Position numbers and translations under genes: made by a program. From contig NZ_CP114040.1 of assembly GCF_026965555.1 (NCBI RefSeq), positions 6,634,001-6,698,000 on the forward strand: a stretch of DNA of 64,000 bases, given 5' to 3'. The notes below the pieces were generated by a model. That model was not told where the DNA came from. It ran no database searches and saw only the letters and a list, made by a program, of their open reading frames with translations. This DNA comes from Nannocystis punicea. Its GTDB lineage: Bacteria > Myxococcota_A > Polyangia > Nannocystales > Nannocystaceae. Shown here piece after piece: positions 33,020 to 43,773 of the stretch; positions within the stretch are counted from its first letter, which is position 1, and each line of letters starts with the position of its first letter.

Positions 33020-33562
33020 TCACAGCTCGAGCAGGTCGGCGTAGGCCACCGGCACGACGCTGGCGTCGGCCAGGCCGAGCGCGGCCTGCAGGGCCGCCAC
33101 CCGCGCGTGGGCCTCGGCGTCGGTCTCGCCGGGGAACATGACCGCCTCGAACTCGACGAACGCCCCCAGCCCCTCGACCTCGTCGAGGTGGATCCGGACG
33201 TTGTGCCACATCCACAGCTCGCGCCGCTTCGCCACCACCCCGCGGACCCCGAGGGCCGCCGCCAGCGCCGCGATCAGGGCCGCGGGCTCGATCACCGGCA
33301 CCACGTGGTAGCGGCTCTCGCGCGCCCCGCCCGCGTCGGAGCGCTCGTACGGGATCAGCTCCGCGCCCGACCTGTCCTCCGCGTCCTGTCCCTCACGCCA
33401 TGTCCGTTCGCGCAGCTTCAGGCGGCCGGTGCGGGCGTGGAAGAACGTGTCGCGCTGGTGCTCGACGCGGACGAAGCGGGCCCCGTGGCGCTCGGCGGCC
33501 GCGCGCGCCGCGGCGAGGTCGGGGCAGCGCGCCTTGAGCTCGATGTTGCGAGCCGCGCTCAC
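33020..33562 (-). CDS. CYTH-domain (class IV adenylate cyclase-like) protein
   Basis: A 180-residue CYTH protein, a fold that binds triphosphates and includes class IV adenylate cyclases and thiamine triphosphatases. The defining N-terminal EXEXK is seen as NIELKARC (reading IELKA), then DTFFHARTGRLKLRER, and the acidic closing strands LDEVEGLGAFVEFE. Triphosphate hydrolysis or cyclisation cannot be told apart. The GTG start overlaps the stop of the upstream EVE gene by 4 bp, so the two are cotranslated. A three-unit dyad array (33373-33414) encodes the loop WREGQDAEDRSGAEL. Confidence 0.82.
   Translation of the reverse strand: MSAARNIELKARCPDLAAARAAAERHGARFVRVEHQRDTFFHARTGRLKLRERTWREGQDAEDRSGAELIPYERSDAGGARESRYHVVPVIEPAALIAALAAALGVRGVVAKRRELWMWHNVRIHLDEVEGLGAFVEFEAVMFPGETDAEAHARVAALQAALGLADASVVPVAYADLLEL
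33373..33414. repeat. Three-unit dyad array inside the CYTH gene
   Basis: TGTCCTCCGCGTCC, TGTCCCTCACGCCA and TGTCCGTTCGCGCA abut. They encode a loop (about residues 50-63) between two beta strands of the CYTH barrel. Right arms are degraded, the 14-bp spacing is not. Confidence 0.75.
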
Positions 33563-34062
33563 GCGGTCACCGCCTCGGCCGGCTGGCGGCCCGCCATCTG
33601 CAACACCCGCTCGAAGTGGCGCGGCTCGACCGCCTGGACGCTGAGCCGCTGACCCTTCTGGACCACCAGCATGCTCTTCAGCGCCTTCTCGGCCTTGAGC
33701 GCGTGCAGCGTCACCATCGCCGGCCACTTCTCGACGAACTCGACGTCGACGAGGATCCACCGCGGCGCCTCGCGCGTCGACTTGGCGTCGTAGTACTCGC
33801 TCTTCTCGTCGAACTGCGTCGCGTCGGGGTACGGCTCGCTGCACACGCGAGCGAGCCCGACCGCGCCGGCGGGCTCGACGCTCGAGTGGTAGAAGATCAC
33901 CAGGTCGCCGATCTTCATGTCGTCGCGCATCGAGTTGCGGGCGGTGTAGTTGCGCACGCCCTCCCAGGCGGTCTTGCCGAGGCGCTGCAGATCGTCGATC
34001 GAGAACACGTCCGGCTCGCTCTTCATGAGCCAATAGCGGATCTTCGCGGACTTCTTCGTCAT
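33559..34062 (-). CDS. EVE-domain protein
   Basis: A 167-residue EVE (PUA-like) protein, a family thought to bind modified nucleobases in DNA or RNA. Signature segments: RYWLMKSEPDVFSIDDLQR, WEGVRNYTARNSMRDDMKIG, DLVIFYHSS, VGLARVCSEPYPDATQFD and VDVEFVEKW. I take the ATG at 34062, which begins directly before the domain. The stop overlaps the CYTH start (GTGA). EVE genes are often near restriction or RNA-processing genes; here the only close partner is the CYTH protein. Confidence 0.9.
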   Translation of the reverse strand: MTKKSAKIRYWLMKSEPDVFSIDDLQRLGKTAWEGVRNYTARNSMRDDMKIGDLVIFYHSSVEPAGAVGLARVCSEPYPDATQFDEKSEYYDAKSTREAPRWILVDVEFVEKWPAMVTLHALKAEKALKSMLVVQKGQRLSVQAVEPRHFERVLQMAGRQPAEAVTA

Positions 34063-34227
34063 GCGTCCCAGGATGGATTCGCAGAGCGCGCGCCGGTTTG
34101 CAAGCGGCCGCGACACGAGCCCGGCGCGGTCGGCCGGGCCCGTCACGAACCCTCACCGCGAGCTGCGTGCGCCTCCCCTGTTCCCCCCCTTGGCAGCACC
34201 GCGGGCCTGTGCCAGCGTCCGTGGGCC

Positions 34228-35325
34228 GTGCCTCCCCCCCCGGCCCTCGTCCGCCTGCTCGGCGCCCCGCTGCTCGACTCGCCGTGGGTGCAGCGCCTCG
34301 GTCGGGTCAGCTTCCTCGGCACCCTCGACTGGCACCCGCGCAGCCACGACCCCGCGACCCGCCTCGATCACTCGCTCGGCGTCGCCGCCCTCGGCCACCG
34401 CTTCGGCGCCGCCCTCGACCTCGCGCGCGGCGACCTGCGCCACTTCGTCGCCGCCTGCCTGCTGCACGACATCGGCCACTTCCCGCTGTCGCACGCGGCC
34501 GAGCCGGGCTTCGAGCGCGCCCTCGGGGTGGCCCACCACGGCGTGAGCGAGTGGATCGTCCTCGGCAACGGCGCGATCCCGGAGGCGCTGTCGCTGCGCC
34601 CCGTGCTGCAGAGCATCGACCTCGACCCCGAGCGGGTGTGGGCGATCATCGGCGGCGCGAGCGACGGCCTCGCCCTCGACCTCTCGGCCCTCCTGCTCGC
34701 GCCGATCAACCTCGACACCCTCGACGGCATCGTCCGCACCGCCCGCACCTTCGGCCGCGCCGGCGTGCGGCTGCCGCGGGACGTGTTCGTCCGCCGCGGC
34801 CGCGAGCTGCTCATCGACCCCGACGCCCTCCCCGTCATCGACCGCTTCTGGGCCCTCAAGGACCGGATCTACAGCGAGGTCATCAACCTCCCGTCGAACA
34901 TCGTGTGCGAGGCCGAGCTGTCGCGCGCGGTCGCCGACGCGTTCGACCGGCGGGTGTTCGCCCGCTTCGCCGAGTTCGACGACGCCGCCCTGCGCGGCCT
35001 CGCCGACGCGACCGCCCGCCGCAGCGGCCTGTCCGAAGGGCAAGACGACCGCTTCCAGAGCACCCGCGTCCCCCCGGCCGGCGGCGACGACGTGGTCCCG
35101 CGCGTGCACAAGCGCTACTTCGTCGACCCCTCCGTCGCCCCCGGCCCGCACGGCCTGCCGCGCCCGCAGTGGTCGCGCCGCTACCGCCACAGCCGTCAGC
35201 TCGCGTTCGTCAGCCCGCGCCACGCGGCCGCCCAGCTGTCGCTGCCGATCGCGGTCGACGACCATGTCCACGAGGACATGGCCCGATGGACGGTCATGCC
35301 CGGCGCCGAGGGCCCGGAGATCTGA
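34228..35325 (+). CDS. HD-domain phosphohydrolase
   Basis: A 365-residue protein of the HD superfamily of metal-dependent phosphohydrolases, most like dGTPase/SAMHD1-type proteins. The metal ligands are seen in the order H...HD...D: RLDHSLGVAALGHRF, CLLHDIGHFPLSHAAE and the later INLDTLDGIVRT. It may hydrolyse a nucleotide or a phosphodiester; the substrate is not evident. A GTG at 34228 gives the start; earlier codons are not protein-like. The last 25 residues (DHVHEDMARWTVMPG) are encoded by dyad units 35251-35292, and one more dyad (35034-35047) encodes GLSEGQ. Confidence 0.82.
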   Translation: MPPPPALVRLLGAPLLDSPWVQRLGRVSFLGTLDWHPRSHDPATRLDHSLGVAALGHRFGAALDLARGDLRHFVAACLLHDIGHFPLSHAAEPGFERALGVAHHGVSEWIVLGNGAIPEALSLRPVLQSIDLDPERVWAIIGGASDGLALDLSALLLAPINLDTLDGIVRTARTFGRAGVRLPRDVFVRRGRELLIDPDALPVIDRFWALKDRIYSEVINLPSNIVCEAELSRAVADAFDRRVFARFAEFDDAALRGLADATARRSGLSEGQDDRFQSTRVPPAGGDDVVPRVHKRYFVDPSVAPGPHGLPRPQWSRRYRHSRQLAFVSPRHAAAQLSLPIAVDDHVHEDMARWTVMPGAEGPEI

Positions 35326-35354
35326 CATGCCTCGCGCCGGCGCCCAGACATTCC

Positions 35355-35613
35355 TGTCCACAAGGACATGTCTCGCTGGACAGCCCTTGCGCGCGCCGAG
35401 TTCCCGGCGCTCCGGCCCGCCCCGCGCCGCCGCCGCGACACTCCTGTCCTCAAGAACATGTTCTGATCGACAGTATTTCGGCGCCCCGACTCACCTGTCC
35501 TCAAGAACATGTTCTGATCGACAGCCATGCCGCGCGCCGAGCCGCCGGAGCTCCGACTCCCCTCGCAGCGGCGCTCGGACGCTCCTGTCCATGGGGACAT
35601 GTCCTGCGGAACA
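35355..35613. repeat. Four dyad doublets
   Basis: The 356-bp gap 35326-35681 holds no gene but four two-unit arrays: 35355-35382, 35445-35472, 35496-35523 and 35586-35613. The second and third doublets are identical over 28 bp (TGTCCTCAAGAACA then TGTTCTGATCGACA) and 51 bp apart, which suggests local duplication. A good ribosome-binding site (GGAGG) follows just before the next gene. Confidence 0.9.
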
Positions 35614-35681
35614 GCCGATGCGCAGCGCTCCGGACCCCGCGCGTCGCTGCGGCCGACGCCCCCGCGCCAGGAGGCCCTGAA

Positions 35682-36689
35682 ATGCGCGGCCCGGTCGACT
35701 ATTCGCCGCTGTTGACCGAGCTCGGACTCACCGGAGCCGACGCGCCCCACGTCCTCGCGGCGGCAGCCGGCTCGCACGCGCGGCTCGCCGAGCTGCGGCG
35801 TGCCCTCGCCGACGCCGTCCCGGCCGGCTGCGCCGCCTTCGCGCTCGGCTCGCTGGGCCGCCACGAGTCGAGCGTCCTCAGCGACCTCGACCTGGCCGTC
35901 GTCTACCGCCGCGGCACGCTCGATCCCGCCGACGCCCACCGCGCGCGCGAGGCGGTCGCCGCCGTCCTGCGCGCGCGCGGCCTCGACGTCGCCGACAAGA
36001 CCTTCCACAGCGCCGTCGCCCTCGACGATCTGCTCGGCGACATCGGCGGCCGCGATGACTGCAACGACCACCTCACCTACCGCGCCCTCCTGCTGACCGA
36101 GGGCGCCTGGCTGGCCAACGCCGCCGACGCGGCCGCCATCGTCGAGCAGGTGTTCGGCGCCTACACCGCCGGCGCGATCACCCGCGGCCGCTACCTCACC
36201 TCGCTGAGCAACGACCTCCACCGTTACTACCGCACGATCTGCGTCGACTACCGGTTCAAGGTCGAGAACGCCGGCAAGCACTGGGCCATCCGCTACTTCA
36301 AGCTCCGTCACTCGCGCAAGCTGTGGCACCTCGCCAACCTCGCGGTGTTCTGCCGCGCCGCGCTGCTGCCCGACGAGGCCCGCGACGGCTGGCTCGCCGA
36401 GCACCTGCCCCGGCCGCCGCTCCTGCGCGTCGCCGACGCGCTGCGCCCGCTCGGCGGCCTCCCCCTGTGCGCCGGCCTCGTCACCGCCTACGACGCCTTC
36501 CTCGCCGCCCTCGCCGACGCCGACACCCGCCGCGCCCTCGACCTCCTCGCCTACGACGCGCGCGAAGACTCGCCCGTGTTCCGCCGCCTGCGCGCCGGCG
36601 CCGAGCGCTTCGACGAGGCCGCCACCGCCGTCGTCGGCCACCTGTGGCAGCGCTCCCCCGATCACCTCGTCCGCTACGGCCTGCTCTGA
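35682..36689 (+). CDS. GlnD-like nucleotidyltransferase-domain protein
   Basis: A 335-residue protein with a nucleotidyltransferase motif near the N terminus: ALGSLGRHESSVLSDLDLAV (the GS-x10-DxD arrangement of the pol-beta superfamily), followed by a helical region in which RYYRTICVDYRFKVENAGKH and WAIRYFKLRHSRKLWHLANL stand out. The whole resembles the N-terminal part of GlnD or the DUF294-type proteins that modify or sense nucleotides; no HD or ACT domain follows. GGAGG lies 10 bp before the ATG. The stop codon is in the first unit of a three-unit dyad array. Confidence 0.72.
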   Translation: MRGPVDYSPLLTELGLTGADAPHVLAAAAGSHARLAELRRALADAVPAGCAAFALGSLGRHESSVLSDLDLAVVYRRGTLDPADAHRAREAVAAVLRARGLDVADKTFHSAVALDDLLGDIGGRDDCNDHLTYRALLLTEGAWLANAADAAAIVEQVFGAYTAGAITRGRYLTSLSNDLHRYYRTICVDYRFKVENAGKHWAIRYFKLRHSRKLWHLANLAVFCRAALLPDEARDGWLAEHLPRPPLLRVADALRPLGGLPLCAGLVTAYDAFLAALADADTRRALDLLAYDAREDSPVFRRLRAGAERFDEAATAVVGHLWQRSPDHLVRYGLL

Positions 36690-36723
36690 AGGTCAGGTCC
36701 CGAAGACCATGTCCGAACAGGCA
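36682..36723. repeat. Three-unit dyad array across a stop codon
   Basis: TGCTCTGAAGGTCA, GGTCCCGAAGACCA and TGTCCGAACAGGCA, with the TGA stop (36687-36689) in the central bases of the first unit, exactly as in the glycosyltransferase gene at 10126. Confidence 0.85.
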
Positions 36724-36805
36724 CCCGAGCCAGCAGAGGTCCGAAGCACGCGCTACCCGACCCCGCGCCATGGCCTGCACCTCGTGACAGGTCTTCTTCA
36801 AAAAA

Positions 36806-37351
36806 ATGTCTGAACCCACACCTTCGCCCGACTTGCCGCTCGTCGCCTTCGACCTGATCGGCGTGCTCGCCGAGCCGTCGTGGCGGGAGATCGATCGCGC
36901 CCCCGACCGCGAGCGCTGGCATCGGCTGCGGGTCGGCGCGATCGAGGAGGAGGCCTTCTGGGACCCCGCCTCCGCCGCCGCCTACCGCGCCTGCCTGCGT
37001 CTGCGGAGCGACCGCCTCGCCCTCGTCTCGCGCCTGCGCGCGCGCGGCCACCGGATCGCCCTCGCCACCAACTTTGCCCGCGCCTGGCTCGCAGTCATCC
37101 GGGAGCGGCTCGGCGGGTCCGGTCTCGTCGATCACTGGCTGTGCAGCGCCGAGCTCGGCGTCGCCAAGCCCGATCCGGGGTTCTGGGCCCACCTCCGCGC
37201 CCTCGCCCCCGCCGTCGTCGTCGTCGACGATCAGACCGCCAACATCGCGGCCGCGCGTGCGGCTGGTCTCACGGCCGTGTGGGCCCTCCCGGGCGCCGAC
37301 CTCGAGGCGCGGCTCCTGGCCGCCATCGGGGCCGGCGGCCCGCAGGCCTGA
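36806..37351 (+). CDS. HAD-superfamily hydrolase
   Basis: A 181-residue HAD-type protein of the YihX or haloacid-dehalogenase-like branch. Motif I is LVAFDLIGVLAE: the nucleophile Asp is present, but the second acidic residue (D+2) of phosphatases is Ile, as in some branches with Gly or Tyr at this position. Motif II is IALATNFA, motif III lysine in GVAKPDPGFW, and motif IV VVVVDDQTAN. A small-molecule phosphatase or dehalogenase role is possible; loss of the general acid makes a reduced or altered reaction plausible. A run of A bases precedes the ATG at 36806. Confidence 0.78.
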   Translation: MSEPTPSPDLPLVAFDLIGVLAEPSWREIDRAPDRERWHRLRVGAIEEEAFWDPASAAAYRACLRLRSDRLALVSRLRARGHRIALATNFARAWLAVIRERLGGSGLVDHWLCSAELGVAKPDPGFWAHLRALAPAVVVVDDQTANIAAARAAGLTAVWALPGADLEARLLAAIGAGGPQA

Positions 37352-37390
37352 CCATTGACGACACCCCCGCCCCCGTCGATCCTCCCCCCC

Positions 37391-37741
37391 ATGCACCGCT
37401 CGCCCGGCTGGCTCTGCACCCTCATCGGCCTCTCCCTCGGCGCCTTGCTGAGCGTCACCTGCGGCCCCCCGGGCCCGCCCGGAGGTGACTGCCGCTTCGA
37501 TCCGCACTGCCCCGGCGGCGTCGGTGCCTACTGCGACGACGACGACGAGTGCGGCTCCGGCTACTGCTGCGACAGCAAAGAGTGCGACGGCGGCATGTGT
37601 ACCTACGAGTGCGACGCCGACCCCGAGTGCCCGCCCGGCCTCCTGTGCGAGCACGGCCGCTGCTTCTACGGCTGCAACACCGCCGCCGACTGCGCCCCCG
37701 GCCAGAAGTGCAAGCACCGCGGCGTGTGCGAGTGGGATTGA
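37391..37741 (+). CDS. Cysteine-rich small lipoprotein
   Basis: A 116-residue product. The signal peptide and lipobox lie in LCTLIGLSLGALLSVTC. The mature part has 16 or more cysteines in repeated CxxDxxCxxGxxC patterns (DDECGSGYCC, ECPPGLLCEHGRC, DCAPGQKC), a disulfide-rich module frequent in myxobacterial surface proteins. The function is unknown, most likely binding or structural. The ATG at 37391 is preferred to an upstream TTG since it starts the signal peptide. The TGA stop lies at the start of a dyad unit. Confidence 0.72.
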   Translation: MHRSPGWLCTLIGLSLGALLSVTCGPPGPPGGDCRFDPHCPGGVGAYCDDDDECGSGYCCDSKECDGGMCTYECDADPECPPGLLCEHGRCFYGCNTAADCAPGQKCKHRGVCEWD

Positions 37742-38005
37742 TCCTCAGGGACATGTCCTGAGGGGCATCCACTCCTGACCGTGAGGACATATCCTCGCGG
37801 TCCCGCGAAGCCGCTGGAGGGGACGTCCCGGTCGGGGGCGCGCGCTTGAGCCCCGCTCCTCGCCGGGAGCGAGGTCGACGACATGTCTACAGGAACATGT
37901 CCTCCCGACCAGCCGCCTCGTGCCCGCCGGCGCCCCCGCCTTTCACAGCGGTAAGTCGAGTTCACGGGGCTCGCCGTGGTCGCTACGCACCTGTCCTCCC
38001 GGCCA
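37740..38005. repeat. Dyads in the gap before the amidohydrolase gene
   Basis: The 280-bp gap 37742-38021 between convergent genes has no gene. It contains dyad pairs at 37740-37767, 37776-37803 and 37884-37911 and a single unit at 37992-38005. The first pair begins on the last two bases of the stop of the Cys-rich lipoprotein gene. Confidence 0.85.
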
Positions 38006-38021
38006 GGCACCTCCGCGCCTC

Positions 38022-41432
<3,411 letters not shown>

Positions 41433-41677
41433 GCGAGAGGGCGCGGATGATACCTCGCGCGCCCCCGTGCGTCACGCCCGGCGCAGCCGACGGCTCCGTG
41501 ACCGCACGCGGTGATTCACGTCCGCCGCCCGCCTCGCCGGCGGCCCAGCGCTCCGCCTTCACCCTCCCCGCCGCCAGCCCGGGAGCCTTCCGGCCCGCAC
41601 GACCGCCCGCGACGGCGACGCCTGTCCCACGAGACACGTCACGACCGCACTCGGCCAGTGGCGCTCACCAGCTCACC

Positions 41678-42409
41678 TGTCTCTCGGGCCATCTCACTCG
41701 CCACCTCGGCGCTCACCTGTCTCCTGTGCCCGCTCAGGCGCCGCCCCGGCGCTCGCCCGCTCGCCTGTCTCTCGGGCCATCTCACTCGCCGGCTCGGTGC
41801 TCACCGTCTCTTGTGCCCCCTCAGGCGCCGCCTCGGCGCTCGCCGTCTCACCTGTCTCTCGGACCATCTCATTCGCCGACTCGGCGCTCACCGTCGCTTG
41901 TGCCCCCTCAGGCGCCACCCCGGCGCTCGCCGTCTCACCTGTCTCTCGGGCCATCTCACTCGCCGGCCCGGCGCTCACCGTCTCTTGTGCCCCCTCAGGC
42001 GCCACCTCGGCGCTCGCCGTCTCGCCTGTCTCTCGGGCCATCTCATTCGCCGCTGCGGCGCTCGCCGTCTCACCTGTCTCTCGGGCCATCTCATTCGCCG
42101 CTGCGGCGCCCGCCGTCTCACCTGTCTCTCGGGCCATCTCACTCGCCGCTGCAGCGCTCGCCGCCTCAACTGTCTCTCGGGCCATCTCCTGCGCCGGTGC
42201 CGACTCGGCGCTCGCAGGCTCACCTGCATCCTGGGTCACCTCACTTCGCGCCCGGGCGGCTCTCTCTCGCGCCATGTCCTTCGTCTCGACCCCTCCGACG
42301 TGCGCCGCAGTCGAGCCCGCCCCGCCAGTCGGGCCGGCGGCACGCCGCTTGCGGCGGCCGCCGCCGCCCTCGTCCCGCCGCCGCCCCTCTCCACCTGTCT
42401 CTCGGGACA
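41678..42409. repeat. Dyad-based minisatellite in the 3' part of aat
   Basis: The unit TGTCTCTCGGGCCA (or GGACCA) recurs at 41678, 41766, 41853, 41940, 42027, 42075, 42123 and 42171, with a last copy at 42396. Spacing is 88, 87, 87, 87, then 48, 48 and 48 bp. 87 and 48 are multiples of three, so the frame is kept; the 88-bp step lies across the stop of aat. This is a two-tier tandem repeat grown around the dyad. An isolated unit lies at 41623-41636. The rest of the gap 41433-41693 shows nothing else. Confidence 0.9.
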
Positions 42410-43166
42410 TCCGCCACATCACCGGCGGCGGCGCCTTGCGCGGCGGCGGTCCCCCATCGGCCCGGCCGGCCAGGTCTTCGTCGAGCGTCCACACCCCGAC
42501 CCGCCACGGCCGCTCCACCCCTGCCGTCAGCCGGCGCATGAACTCTGCTCGCTCGATCGGCGTCGCCCCGAAGCGCCGCAGGTGGGCCGTCTCGACCTGG
42601 CAATCGATCAGCGAGAACTCCCAGCGCCGCAGCTGCTCCGCCAGGGCCACGAACGCGATCTTCGACGCGTCGTCGGCGCGGGCGAACATGCTCTCGCCGC
42701 AGAACACCGACCCCAGCGCCAGCCCGTACAGCCCGCCGACCAGGCGGTCGCCGTCCCAGGCCTCGACGCTGTGCACCAGCCCGCGACGGTGCAGATCGGC
42801 GAACGCGGCCCGGATCGCCGGCGTGATCCACGTGCGGTCCTGGCCCGGGCGCGGCGTCTCGGCGCACGCGGCGATGACTGCCTCGAAGGACAGGTCGAGC
42901 GAGATCCGGTAGGGCCGGCGGCGGATCGCCTTGGCCAGCGAGCGCGGCACCGCGATCTCGCCCGGCACCAGCACCGCCCGCGGCGCCGGGGACCACCACA
43001 GCAGCGGCTCGTCCTCGCTGTTCCACGGGAAGATCCCGTGCGCGTACGCCAGCAGCACCCGCTCGGGCCGCAGGTCGCCGCCGAGCGCGAGCAGGCCGTC
43101 CGGCTCGGCCTGGCCCGGATCGGGGAACACCAGCTCGTCCGTCAGCGCGAACACCGGCATGGTCAT
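41694..43166 (-). CDS. aat: Leucyl/phenylalanyl-tRNA-protein transferase with repeat-encoded tail
   Basis: A 490-residue protein whose first 225 residues are a normal Aat, the N-end-rule enzyme that adds Leu or Phe from aminoacyl-tRNA to proteins with N-terminal Lys or Arg, marking them for ClpAP. Family segments: EPDGLLALGGDLRPERVLLA, GIFPWNSEDEPLLWWSPAPR, GLVHSVEAWDGDRLVGGLYG and GSVFCGESMFARADDASKIA. The usual length is about 230-250. The remaining roughly 240 residues are low complexity: a basic stretch (RRKRRAA), then repeats of 29 residues and of 16 residues containing EMARETGETAS and APEGAQETVS. The tail is entirely minisatellite and likely disordered. The transferase assignment is firm; the effect of the tail is unknown. 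Confidence 0.9.
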   Translation of the reverse strand: MTMPVFALTDELVFPDPGQAEPDGLLALGGDLRPERVLLAYAHGIFPWNSEDEPLLWWSPAPRAVLVPGEIAVPRSLAKAIRRRPYRISLDLSFEAVIAACAETPRPGQDRTWITPAIRAAFADLHRRGLVHSVEAWDGDRLVGGLYGLALGSVFCGESMFARADDASKIAFVALAEQLRRWEFSLIDCQVETAHLRRFGATPIERAEFMRRLTAGVERPWRVGVWTLDEDLAGRADGGPPPRKAPPPVMWRMSRETGGEGRRRDEGGGGRRKRRAAGPTGGAGSTAAHVGGVETKDMARERAARARSEVTQDAGEPASAESAPAQEMARETVEAASAAAASEMARETGETAGAAAANEMARETGETASAAAANEMARETGETASAEVAPEGAQETVSAGPASEMARETGETASAGVAPEGAQATVSAESANEMVRETGETASAEAAPEGAQETVSTEPASEMARETGERASAGAAPERAQETGERRGGE

Positions 43167-43208
43167 GGCCTACCACGGCGGAGGGCCCGCCGCGTATCCT
43201 GTCGCCGC

Positions 43209-43700
43209 ATGAAGGTCGTCTTCTGCCACGGTCTCGAGGGCAGCCCGCAGGGGCGCAAAGCTCAAGCGCTGCGGGCCGCCGGGCTCGACCTCGTGGCGCC
43301 CGACTTCACCGGCATGAACCTCGCCGCGCGGGTCGCCGCCCTCATGCCCGAGCTCGCCGCGCACGACGGCTGCGTCCTGGTCGGCTCGAGCTACGGCGGC
43401 CTGACCGCGCTGTGCGGCGCGATCCTCCACCACCGCGCCGGCGGTCGCGTCCGCGGCCTGGTCCTCGCCGCGCCGGCGCTGATCCTGAGCGAGCCGCCCG
43501 CCGACGCCCTCGACCTCGCCCCGCCGTGCCCCACCGTCGTCATCCACGGCCGCGACGACGAGCTCATCCCGGTCGCCGCGATCGAGTCCTGGGCCGCCGC
43601 CCACCCGGGCGTCCGCCTCGAGGTCGTCGACGACGCCCACGTCCTGGCCGGCTCGCTCGCCCGGATCGTCGCCGCCGCCGCCGAGTTCGCGCGCGCCTGA
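43209..43700 (+). CDS. Small alpha/beta-hydrolase (YqiA/UPF0227-like)
   Basis: A 163-residue alpha/beta-hydrolase without lid. FCHGLEGSPQGRKAQALRAA gives the oxyanion region, LVGSSYGGLTALCGA the nucleophile elbow (GSSYGG), VVIHGRDDELIPV the acid strand, and VVDDAHVLAGSLARI the histidine. Order and length suit YqiA/RBBP9-like esterases. The ATG at 43209 is 42 bp from the divergent aat start. The substrate is unknown. A five-unit dyad array begins directly after the stop. Confidence 0.82.
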   Translation: MKVVFCHGLEGSPQGRKAQALRAAGLDLVAPDFTGMNLAARVAALMPELAAHDGCVLVGSSYGGLTALCGAILHHRAGGRVRGLVLAAPALILSEPPADALDLAPPCPTVVIHGRDDELIPVAAIESWAAAHPGVRLEVVDDAHVLAGSLARIVAAAAEFARA

Positions 43701-43702
43701 GG

Positions 43703-43772
43703 CGCTCTTTGGGACATGTCACTTAGGACATATCCTATCCAACATGCCCTCGCGGGCATGTCTTCACGGCCA
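43703..43772. repeat. Five-unit dyad array between convergent genes
   Basis: Units at 43703, 43717, 43731, 43745 and 43759 in exact 14-bp register (for example TGTCACTTAGGACA and TGCCCTCGCGGGCA). They cover 70 of the 73 bp between the stop of the hydrolase gene and the stop of the transporter gene. Confidence 0.9.
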
Positions 43773-43773
43773 C

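Noticed and set aside
41678..42409. CRISPR-like array (repeated unit with regular spacing)
   Set aside because: The intervals between units are themselves repeats, not unique spacers, the unit is only 14 bp, the region is coding, and no cas genes are near.
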